Source: an uncultured Clostridium sp. (GTDB lineage Bacteria > Bacillota > Clostridia > TANB77 > CAG-508). Taken from it: a stretch of DNA of 64,000 nt. The stretch covers positions 313,846 to 377,845 of the forward strand of contig CANSKZ010000001.1 of assembly GCA_947647595.1 (NCBI GenBank), written 5' to 3'. Positions within the stretch are counted from its first letter, which is position 1. Every line of letters starts with the position of its first letter. The position numbers were made by a program, and so were the translations under genes. Under the pieces are notes generated by a model, which saw nothing but the letters and a program-made list of their open reading frames with translations, made no database searches and was not told where the DNA came from. This document shows, piece by piece, positions 46,952 to 54,045 of this stretch.

Positions 46952-47531
46952 ATTAATTATTATAACAGGAATATCAGGTTCAGGAAAAACCACATTAGCC
47001 AGATATTTGAATCAAACAATTCAAAATTCCATTTTATTATCATTAGATCAAGTCAAAGAATCAGTTGCAGATACAATTGGGTTTAAAAATACAGAACAAA
47101 AGGAAAATTTAAACCAATTATCCAACCAATTTTTTACGAGTTTATTAGAAGAAAGTATGAAACGTAAAGATGAAACAATAATCATCGAATATCCATTTTC
47201 CATAGAATGGAAAAACACATTTCAAAACTTTTCCCAAAAATACAACTACAATGTCATCACAATTAATAGTATCGTAGATGACTTTGATGAAAATTGGGAC
47301 AGAATTATCAAACGAGATTTTAGTGATGAAAGACATCCAAGTCATGAACGAAGTGAATATAATCCTTTATACAAAAATCAATATGAAAAAGTACAAAATA
47401 TGGATTATTATAAACTAAAAGAAGAAAATGATACAAAGGAAGACCACCAAATCAACTTAGGAACAATCATTGAATTTCGTAATGAAAACAAGCAAAGTTT
47501 AGAAGAAATACGCAAGAAAATTGAGGAGTAA
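46944..47531 (+). CDS. P-loop kinase-like ATPase
   Basis: 195 residues. Walker A GISGSGKTTLARYL at the start, then SLDQVKESVADTIGF (Asp) and IIEYPFSIEWKNTF, and a lid with RIIKRDFSDERHPSH. The layout fits AAA_33/uridine-kinase-like nucleotide or small-molecule kinases. Its start overlaps the end of the shifted MFS gene by 8 bases and it is followed 2 bases later by a third MFS gene, so all are translationally linked. Phosphorylation of an imported or exported compound is a guess from context. Confidence 0.8.
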   Translation: MNKLIIITGISGSGKTTLARYLNQTIQNSILLSLDQVKESVADTIGFKNTEQKENLNQLSNQFFTSLLEESMKRKDETIIIEYPFSIEWKNTFQNFSQKYNYNVITINSIVDDFDENWDRIIKRDFSDERHPSHERSEYNPLYKNQYEKVQNMDYYKLKEENDTKEDHQINLGTIIEFRNENKQSLEEIRKKIEE

Positions 47532-47533
47532 AA

Positions 47534-48676
47534 ATGAAAGAATATTTTTATAAAAGTGAATACAAATGGCTTTATTTATCAAAATTCTTTTTTTCTTTTG
47601 CCAATTCATTTATTGATATATTTGGTGTTGTCATGTTACACAAAAATGGAATGCCACTCTATATGATTCTTTTTATTTATGGTTTGCGTTTTGGAATCAT
47701 GGGATTATGCTCACCATTATTCCTAAAAGTATCTTCCAAATCTGGAATTGCTAGCTGTGCTATTTTAGCCAATCTTTTAAAAATTGCTAGCAGTTATATG
47801 ATTCAAAAGGGTGCACAAAATAATATCCTACTATTTATCATAATCATGGGATTACCAGGAGCCTTACGAAATCCGATGGAAGATGCTACTTTTGGCAAAT
47901 ATGTAGAAACAGAGCGTCGTGGCAGATATAACAGCATGCAAAACATTTTCAGGATTTGTGGACAAGCTCTAGCCAGTGTATTTGTTGCTTGGGGTGTTAC
48001 ATCTGACAATAATACACTATTGCTTTTAATTATCGCCATGGCTTTTTTATTAGACTATTTATGCATTGGAGTTATAGATTACAGACCAAAGTTAACCAAC
48101 GAGCATGTTTTCAAAGAAACCATAAAATATATGTTCAAAAATAGGAACAAATATGAATTAATTTATGCGTTAAGAACGAATCATATTATTGAAAGATTAT
48201 TTGTGCCATTATATGTTTATTTAGTATTACAAGATTTTGTTGCATTTTCCACAGTGATAAGAGTATCCTTACTAATTCAAATTATTACAGTTATAATTAT
48301 TGGAAAATTGACAGATAAAAACTCCCAAAAAACAAGTGATATCGTAACTATTATTCGAACCCTAATTACAACCATTTATCTATTTGTTCAAAATAAAGTA
48401 GCGATTTCCTTTAACAAAGCACTAAGCGATAATTTTGAAAAAGTCTATGAAACTACCATTCAAACATCCATACAAAATATAATAAAAGAATCAGACGAAG
48501 ATAGTACCATTTTATCAACCATCGTACAAATGAGTTTATGCTTCACAGAATTAATCGTATTTTTGGGGCTTAGCTTAATTAGTTATTTTGTAAACACAAA
48601 TATATTTTATGTGATTTTTATTCTATCCATTATTTCGACTTTGGAGATTAATTTATTAATCAAGAAAAAATCATAA
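47534..48676 (+). CDS. MFS transporter 3
   Basis: 380 residues; about ten to twelve helices. MLHKNGMPLYMILFIYGLRFGIMG and RGRYNSMQNIFRICGQALASVF are the MFS-like features of helices 1-5. The middle (about 250-310) is more polar than usual. Third transporter of the cluster; it ends 5 bases before the terminator of the convergent small-peptide gene. Substrate unknown. Confidence 0.8.
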   Translation: MKEYFYKSEYKWLYLSKFFFSFANSFIDIFGVVMLHKNGMPLYMILFIYGLRFGIMGLCSPLFLKVSSKSGIASCAILANLLKIASSYMIQKGAQNNILLFIIIMGLPGALRNPMEDATFGKYVETERRGRYNSMQNIFRICGQALASVFVAWGVTSDNNTLLLLIIAMAFLLDYLCIGVIDYRPKLTNEHVFKETIKYMFKNRNKYELIYALRTNHIIERLFVPLYVYLVLQDFVAFSTVIRVSLLIQIITVIIIGKLTDKNSQKTSDIVTIIRTLITTIYLFVQNKVAISFNKALSDNFEKVYETTIQTSIQNIIKESDEDSTILSTIVQMSLCFTELIVFLGLSLISYFVNTNIFYVIFILSIISTLEINLLIKKKS

Positions 48677-48679
48677 AAA

Positions 48680-48704
48680 AGCGAGTACGAAAACGCACTC
48701 GCTA
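48680..48704. terminator. Convergent terminator of MFS 3 and the small peptide
   Basis: AGCGAGT / ACTCGCT stem with A/T tracts; it serves the minus-strand peptide gene (TTTTTT on that strand) and the end of the MFS gene. Confidence 0.75.
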
Positions 48705-48711
48705 GCCCAAG

Positions 48712-48801
48712 CTACAATGTCGCAAGAATGGTAACAATAATCAAAAACCACATAACAAACAACAAAGTAGTTGAGAGAAAACCGAAGAATCTTTTTCTCA
48801 T
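48712..48801 (-). CDS. 29-aa membrane peptide
   Basis: MRKRFFGFLSTTLL then a hydrophobic helix ending IVTILATL: a single membrane span with a basic N-terminus. GAAGGAG lies 6-7 bases before the ATG; a minus-strand promoter TTGCAT-17-TATAAT (about 48833-48861) and a terminator complete a self-contained gene. No antisense RNA repeat is evident, unlike the two Fst-like loci. A short membrane regulator or toxin is possible. Confidence 0.55.
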   Translation of the reverse strand: MRKRFFGFLSTTLLFVMWFLIIVTILATL

Positions 48802-48878
48802 AAAATTCTCCTTCAACAATAATATTAAACAAATTATACCATAAAACAAAAATAAATGCAAGAAAAAGGAGGCAAAAT

Positions 48879-49565
48879 ATGAATTCAATCAAACAAGAAT
48901 TACAAAATTTAATCGATTCAGAATACGCCAAATTCAATCAAAAATTATGTCCAGATACCAAAAAGAAAATGCTTGGCATCCGTGTGCCAGTCCTTCGAAA
49001 GTTAGCACAAAAAATTGTCAAAGAATACAACTGGCAAGAGTTTCTAAAGCAAGCAGATGACAATTATTTTGAAGAAGTATTATTACAAGGCTTGGTAATT
49101 GGGTATGCCAAAATTCCAATCGATGAAAAATTAGAATACATTAAATGGTTTGTTCCCAAAATCGATAGTTGGGCAATTTCCGATACTTTTTGCCCAACCC
49201 TTAAAATCAAACCACAAGACTTGCCAAAGGTTTGGGAATTTATTCAGTCATATTTAAACGCAAGTCAAGAATTTTATGTACGTTTTGCCATCATCATGAT
49301 GTTAGATTATTATATAACCGATGAATATGTTGATAACGTAATAGAGAAATTAGATAAAATCTCACACGAAGGCTATTATGTCAAAATGGCAGTTGCCTGG
49401 ACAGTCTGTGAAATTGGAATCAAATTTAATGAAAAAGCAATGAAATACTTAAAAGGCGAAAATCATTTAGACAAATTTACCTTCAATAAAGCACTTCAGA
49501 AAATGCGCGAATCCTACCGAATCGACCCAAAGCAAAAAGAAATCTTAAAACAAATGAAACGTTGA
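48879..49565 (+). CDS. DNA alkylation repair protein (AlkD-like)
   Basis: 228 residues of HEAT-like repeats. KKKMLGIRVPVLRKLAQKI, EEVLLQGLVIGYAKI, DSWAISDTFCPTLK and MAVAWTVCEIGIKF are the AlkD-family signatures: the Trp-Asp region binds damaged DNA and the enzyme excises 3- or 7-alkylpurines. AAAAAGGAGG ribosome binding site. Stands between the transporter cluster and purM. Confidence 0.92.
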   Translation: MNSIKQELQNLIDSEYAKFNQKLCPDTKKKMLGIRVPVLRKLAQKIVKEYNWQEFLKQADDNYFEEVLLQGLVIGYAKIPIDEKLEYIKWFVPKIDSWAISDTFCPTLKIKPQDLPKVWEFIQSYLNASQEFYVRFAIIMMLDYYITDEYVDNVIEKLDKISHEGYYVKMAVAWTVCEIGIKFNEKAMKYLKGENHLDKFTFNKALQKMRESYRIDPKQKEILKQMKR

Positions 49566-49602
49566 AATACCAGAAGAGAGCACATTTAGCAAGACTTGTC
49601 AA

Positions 49603-49631
49603 TTGACAAATTTACATAAATATGATATAAT
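49603..49631 (+). promoter_or_regulatory. Repeated promoter block, copy 2 (purM)
   Basis: TTGACA (49603-49608), 17 bases, TATAAT (49626-49631); positions 49602-49640 are identical to 32181-32219. Confidence 0.85.
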
Positions 49632-49641
49632 AAAAGATAGG

Positions 49642-49671
49642 GCTTTTGATGAAAAATCAAAAGCTTTCTTA
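49642..49671 (+). terminator. Leader hairpin after the repeated promoter (purM)
   Basis: GCTTTTGAT / ATCAAAAGC with a 5-base loop, then TTTCTT. It begins about 10 bases after the -10 box. The T tract is weak, so attenuation is possible but uncertain. Confidence 0.5.
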
Positions 49672-49752
49672 CATAATAAAAGTAAAACAACTATTGCTAT
49701 TTTATAAAAACTGTAATATAATAAATGTATCTTGAAAAAAGGAGAAATTTTA

Positions 49753-50797
49753 ATGGAAAAAAGTTTTAGTGAGAGTTATAAAAATGCAGGAGTAGACGTA
49801 ACAGCAGGTTACAAATCAGTAGAACTCATGAAAAAATCAATTAAAAGTACCTATAATGAAGGTGTTATCGGAGATATTGGCGGATTTGGTGGACTCTTCG
49901 CACCCAATATAGATGGCATGAAAGAACCAATTTTAGTATCACGGAACTGACGGTGTTGGAACCAAACTAAAATTAGCCTTTCTAATGAACAAACACAATA
50001 CAATTGGACAAGACTGTGTTGCTATGTGTGTCAACGATATTGTATGTTCAGGCGCAAAACCAATGTTTTTCTTGGATTACATGTCTCTATGGAAAAATAT
50101 TCCAGAAATGGTAGCAGACATTGTAAGTGGCGTAGCAGAAGGTTGCAAGCAAGCAGGATGTGCTTTAATCGGAGGAGAAACGGCTGAAATGCCAGGCATG
50201 TATGCAGAAAACGAATACGATTTAGCCGGTTTTTCTGTAGGAATTGTAGATAAAGAAAAAATGATTAACAGTGAAAATATTGAAATTGGAGACAAAGTAA
50301 TTGGATTAGCCTCTAGCGGAGTGCATTCTAATGGATTCTCTTTAATTCGAAAGTTGTTTCACATTGGAACCGAAGAGAATGCCTTAAATAAGTATCAAGA
50401 AGAATTAGGCATGCCATTAGGAGAATGTTTATTAACACCAACTAAAATTTATGTAAAATCAGCCTTAGAACTAATTTCTAATGTGAATGTCAAAGGAATT
50501 TCTCACATCACAGGAGGCGGTTTTTATGAAAATATGCCACGTATATTAAAAGAAGGTGTTGCTCTAAACATCAAAGCAGATGCTTATGAAATTCCAACTA
50601 TTTTCAAACTAATGCAAAAAGTAGGCAATATTCCGACTCATGACATGTACAATACATTCAACATGGGAATTGGTATGGCAATTATTGTACCAGAAAACGA
50701 AGTCGAAAAATCAATGAAAATACTGAAAGAATGCGGTGAAGAGGCATATTTGATTGGGGAAGTGGTAGAAGGAAAGAAAGAAATACATATCATTTAA
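49753..50797 (+). CDS. purM: Phosphoribosylformylglycinamidine cyclo-ligase, with +1 shift at CGG
   Basis: 347 residues after the shift (family about 346). Fifth step of IMP synthesis (FGAM to AIR). Seen: SYKNAGVDVTAGYKSVELM, GFGGLF, NDIVCSGAKPMFFLDY, GGETAEMPGMY, GLASSGVHSNGFSLIRK. The 0 frame ends at 49950; CGG at 49942 is its second-to-last sense codon. Skipping the C gives LVSGTDGVGTKLKLA, the invariant PurM motif, and an open frame to 50797. RBS AAAAAAGGAG supports 49753. Promoter 49603 with a hairpin leader precedes it. Confidence 0.93.
49942..49945 (+). other. +1 frameshift site CGGA in purM
   Basis: P-site TCA, in-frame CGG, fourth base A. The C-skipped frame reads Gly64 of SGTDGVGTK. 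TCA cannot re-pair with CAC. Confidence 0.88.
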
Positions 50798-50818
50798 TTA
50801 GTTAAAAATAAGTTTTCA

Positions 50819-50864
50819 AAGAGCTTATATGAGAACAAAAATGTTCTTGTATAAGTTCTTTTTT
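50819..50864 (+). terminator. Terminator after purM
   Basis: A long two-part stem (TTATA.. and GAACA/TGTTC) followed by T8. Confidence 0.8.
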
Positions 50865-50969
50865 TTGTCTAATTTTGTCGAAAAATGTAATACGATTGTA
50901 GTTGATAATATAATGCGAAAAATAATATAATTAAATTAGTTTTACGAACGTAAAGATAAAGGAGAAAAA

Positions 50970-51776
50970 ATGAAAGAAAAAAATAATGATGAAATGAAAG
51001 ATTTATATGAAGGAATTATATTTAACGGGCGTTTTACGACATCTTGGGTATTAAGACCATTGCAAGGACAGAAAAATAAATATGGAGAATGGCGAACAGC
51101 TGAAGTTTTGTTGAAATCAGAATCGGCAAAAGAGATTTGTGAATGCATAGAAGGCACAGATTCTGTTGTTGCACAAGGAATAGCAATTGGGGTAGAACTT
51201 GGAAAGCCAACTTTTGATGAGTATGGAAAAGCATTTTTGAAAAGTCATATACCAGATTATAAAGATAGTGAGTTGGGAGTGGCTTTAACGAAAGTTTTAT
51301 TAGGGGGAGTTGATAGTCAAAGATGTAGCAAAATTATACAGGGGGTTGAGAATGTTTTAGAAAAAAGAGGAAATTATACAGAAGAAGAAAAAAGTGCAAT
51401 AGGAGCCATTAAAGTTACAGACGTAACAAATAAATTTGAAGGAGAAAAGAGACCTAGAAGGGCTACTATTATTTTATCAAAATTGCGTGAAGTATGTTAT
51501 GAAGCTGGAACAGTTACAATGCCAGATGTATATCAGAAATGTCTGGAATTACCCTCAGAAAAGGACATTGTGAAGCGAAACCCAGTCAGAAGAAAAGAGC
51601 TGGAAAGCGGATATAAGTATTATGCTCAGCATTATGATGAGATACCAATGGATTTTGTAAGTAGATTAGAAGGATGTAATCGAAACAGAATTATTTCATA
51701 CTATGTAGCATCAAGAGAAGAAGAACTCTTACATATGATTTATGAACAAGAAAAAAATGTGGAAAGAGAATCATAG
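50970..51776 (+). CDS. Unknown protein paired with an HD-domain gene
   Basis: 268 residues, soluble, mixed helix and sheet; I recognise no family. Visible blocks: TTSWVLRPLQGQKNKYGEWR, VAQGIAIGVELGKPTFDEYGKAFLKSH, KRPRRATIILSKLREVCYEAG and DEIPMDFVSRLEGCNRNRI. No signal peptide and no membrane helix. It ends 3 bases before the HD-domain gene and both have their own upstream region, so they are likely one unit. RBS AAAGGAG. Confidence 0.6.
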   Translation: MKEKNNDEMKDLYEGIIFNGRFTTSWVLRPLQGQKNKYGEWRTAEVLLKSESAKEICECIEGTDSVVAQGIAIGVELGKPTFDEYGKAFLKSHIPDYKDSELGVALTKVLLGGVDSQRCSKIIQGVENVLEKRGNYTEEEKSAIGAIKVTDVTNKFEGEKRPRRATIILSKLREVCYEAGTVTMPDVYQKCLELPSEKDIVKRNPVRRKELESGYKYYAQHYDEIPMDFVSRLEGCNRNRIISYYVASREEELLHMIYEQEKNVERES

Positions 51777-51779
51777 AAA

Positions 51780-52658
51780 ATGGAAAAAACGGAAGATGAA
51801 ATAAAAAAATACGATTTCAACCAAATAGAATCAGAAACTTTAAATAAAATCATTGATTATATTAAGAATTCTCAAGAATTTAATAAATTATTTAAGTGTA
51901 CGCAAATGATTAATGATGTAGTAAAAGAGGAAAATCCCACTCGAACTACTCGAGGAGAGCATTCAAAACAAGTATCAGTAAATTCAAAGAATTTAGCAAT
52001 GGCATATTCTGGTGATGAAAAGACGGCAAAAAGAGCAGTTATTGTAGGGCTTGGTCACGATTTGGGACATCTCCCAATGGGACATGCTACAGAAATTGTT
52101 TTAAGCGATGAATATCAAAAAGAAGAAATATTTAAAAATATAAAAAAACCACAATTTAATCATGCACAGATGAGTGGACCGATTATTGCTAGAATGTTTG
52201 AAAAGATGTTCGAAAATAATTATGATGAAGAATTGGGAGTTGAGATATTTTCAAAAAAAGAAATAGAATTAATACAAAAAAGCAAATTTGTTGATTACAT
52301 AGTAGAAGGGGTGCAAAATCATAGTGTTTATTTAGTATCTGAATTAAGTGGAGATGCCAAAAATGATGTTGCCTTAATTTGCGGAAGATTGGCTGATACA
52401 TTATCTTACATGCCAACAGATTTATATGATTTATTACATACGATAAGAAATGATGGAGAATTTGAAAATCAAGGACAAACTATTATTAATGAAAAGGATT
52501 TAAAGAGTTTAGTCTATGAAGGAAAAATAAGAAAAGAGTTAACTTTAAGTGAACCAGAAGCTGACCAAGAAAAATACAGAAAAGAATATGAGCAGAGTAA
52601 ACAAAAAGTTGCAACAATTTCAGTTTCCAAAGAAGAATATAAAGGAGAAGAACACTAG
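51780..52658 (+). CDS. HD-domain (dGTPase-like) phosphohydrolase
   Basis: 292 residues. TRTTRGEHSKQVSVNSKNLA, then the HD motif GLGHDLGHLPMGHATEIVL and QFNHAQMSGPIIARMF follow the order of bacterial dGTP triphosphohydrolases (H..HD..H with PxGHxGE replaced by PMGHATE). The C-terminal part (DTLSYMPTDLYDLL) has the fourth metal Asp. It may hydrolyse dNTPs or a nucleotide signal. Paired with an unknown gene 3 bases upstream. dNTPase genes of this type can act in anti-phage defence; that is only a hint here. Confidence 0.8.
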   Translation: MEKTEDEIKKYDFNQIESETLNKIIDYIKNSQEFNKLFKCTQMINDVVKEENPTRTTRGEHSKQVSVNSKNLAMAYSGDEKTAKRAVIVGLGHDLGHLPMGHATEIVLSDEYQKEEIFKNIKKPQFNHAQMSGPIIARMFEKMFENNYDEELGVEIFSKKEIELIQKSKFVDYIVEGVQNHSVYLVSELSGDAKNDVALICGRLADTLSYMPTDLYDLLHTIRNDGEFENQGQTIINEKDLKSLVYEGKIRKELTLSEPEADQEKYRKEYEQSKQKVATISVSKEEYKGEEH

Positions 52659-52659
52659 C

Positions 52660-52688
52660 TTGACAGTGTTATGTGAATATGGTATTTT
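52660..52688 (+). promoter_or_regulatory. Promoter of the second HD gene
   Basis: TTGACA (52660-52665), 17 bases, TATTTT (52683-52688), 32 bases before the ATG at 52720. Confidence 0.45.
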
Positions 52689-52719
52689 ATAATAAATAGA
52701 AAGCAAAAGGAGAAAACCA

Positions 52720-53289
52720 ATGAACACATTTCAACAAATCGAACAAAAACACAGAATTTTAATTGACAAAGCAATCGAAATCATGAAAAATGTACAAGAT
52801 ATAAAACATTCTTTGTCCCATGTAGAATCGGTTGTAACTTACACAAAAGAAATCCTAGAAAAAGTAGAAAAAGCTGATAAAGAAGTATGCATCATTTCTG
52901 CTTATTGGCATGATGTAGGAAGAATAGAAAAAGCAGAAGGTCATGCTAAGGTTAGTGCCAAGATGCTTCAGGAAGAAATGAGAAAATTAGGCTATGAAGA
53001 AGAATTGATTCAAAAATGCTATTTAGCCATTTATAAACATGGCTGGAGAGAAGAACCTGAAACGCTAGAAGGAATCATTATTCGTGATGCAGATAAAATT
53101 GATTTTGTGGGAATTGGCAGATGGAAAGAATGTATTCAAGAAAACTGCAAGTTTAGCAAAATCTTAGAATTATTACCAACTATGCGAAAAAACTTGTTAA
53201 AACTAGATTGCTCCAAAGAGATTTTTGACCGAGAAATAGCAAATTTGGTGGTGTATTTGCATAATAAGGTTTTTAAGGCAGACGAATAA
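52720..53289 (+). CDS. HD-domain phosphohydrolase (small)
   Basis: 189 residues. SLSHVESVVTYTKEILEKVE (His), ISAYWHDVGRIEKAEGHAKVSA (HD) and IKHG-like YKHGWREEPETLEGIIIRDADKIDF (His, Asp) give the full HD metal set. Similar stand-alone proteins (YedJ/YpgQ-like) act on nucleotides. AAAAGGAG ribosome binding site. Independent of the larger HD gene upstream, which has a different order of motifs. Confidence 0.85.
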   Translation: MNTFQQIEQKHRILIDKAIEIMKNVQDIKHSLSHVESVVTYTKEILEKVEKADKEVCIISAYWHDVGRIEKAEGHAKVSAKMLQEEMRKLGYEEELIQKCYLAIYKHGWREEPETLEGIIIRDADKIDFVGIGRWKECIQENCKFSKILELLPTMRKNLLKLDCSKEIFDREIANLVVYLHNKVFKADE

Positions 53290-53296
53290 GGAAAAA

Positions 53297-53325
53297 TTGA
53301 CAATTTTATGTAAATATGATACAAT
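53297..53325 (+). promoter_or_regulatory. Promoter resembling the repeated block, variant
   Basis: TTGACA (53297-53302), 17 bases, TACAAT (53320-53325). TAAATATGATA matches the repeated block but the spacer differs. Confidence 0.6.
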
Positions 53326-53384
53326 TATAATAACAAAATATATAAATTTAGCAAGCGTCACTTTGGTGGCAGGAAGGAGCAACT

Positions 53385-53903
53385 ATGTGGTATTATGTAA
53401 TAATTGAAAATCATTCAAAAGGAGGATGTGAACGAATATGTGAACGGACTCTGATATTAAATTCGCAGTTTTCTAAAGAAGAAATTCGGCACCAGATGGA
53501 AAAGGAACATGTTGACGAGGCGTTCATAACGGCGATGGAGGAAAAGGGAATTTTTCTGTATGAGAATCTTTCCTTTGAGTCAAAAGGTAGGATGATAGTT
53601 TCTTGGGAAAACTGGGATGAAGACGGCAGGCTTGTTTCAACGCATGAGCGCAAATTTGCCAAGAAGTATACGGTAGAATTTCATCCGTATGATGGCTTTG
53701 CATGGCACTATCACAGAACCGCCTTAGAAAAATTTCAGATTTGGCTGTGGAGAAGGCTGGAAAGCTTGAAAAAATTGTTCCATAAAAGCAGTGACGCAGA
53801 AGATGATTCTGATAACACTTCTGACGCTGTTTCGGCAACTCCTCCTGAAGAACGAGAGAAAGAAAAAATAAGAGAGATGGAGGAAGAAGAAAAAGAAAGA
53901 TAA
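53385..53903 (+). CDS. Unknown protein, probably recently acquired
   Basis: 172 residues; no family recognised. MWYYVIIENHSKGGCERICERT at the N-terminus, FHPYDGFAWHYHRTAL in the middle and an acidic C-terminus (about 128-172). Codon use is unlike its neighbours: CTG, CAG, AGG, CGC and GCG are common, and two in-frame CGG codons (53445, 53487) occur in a frame that is otherwise open. A +1 shift at the first would stop at once. I infer horizontal acquisition from a higher-GC donor. Confidence 0.6.
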   Translation: MWYYVIIENHSKGGCERICERTLILNSQFSKEEIRHQMEKEHVDEAFITAMEEKGIFLYENLSFESKGRMIVSWENWDEDGRLVSTHERKFAKKYTVEFHPYDGFAWHYHRTALEKFQIWLWRRLESLKKLFHKSSDAEDDSDNTSDAVSATPPEEREKEKIREMEEEEKER

Positions 53904-53911
53904 GAAAAAGG

Positions 53912-53952
53912 CGGGCGAACGAGAATAAAATGTTCAAGTTCGTCCGCTTTTT
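53912..53952 (+). terminator. Terminator after the acquired gene
   Basis: GCGGGCGAAC / GTTCGTCCGC stem followed by T6. Confidence 0.85.
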
Positions 53953-54045
53953 TCTTTTTTTCTACAATTTCCTTGAAAAATTTACAATTTTATAATATAA
54001 TAAATATATCAAAAAAACGAAAATAAAATTTTAGGAGGTATTTCC

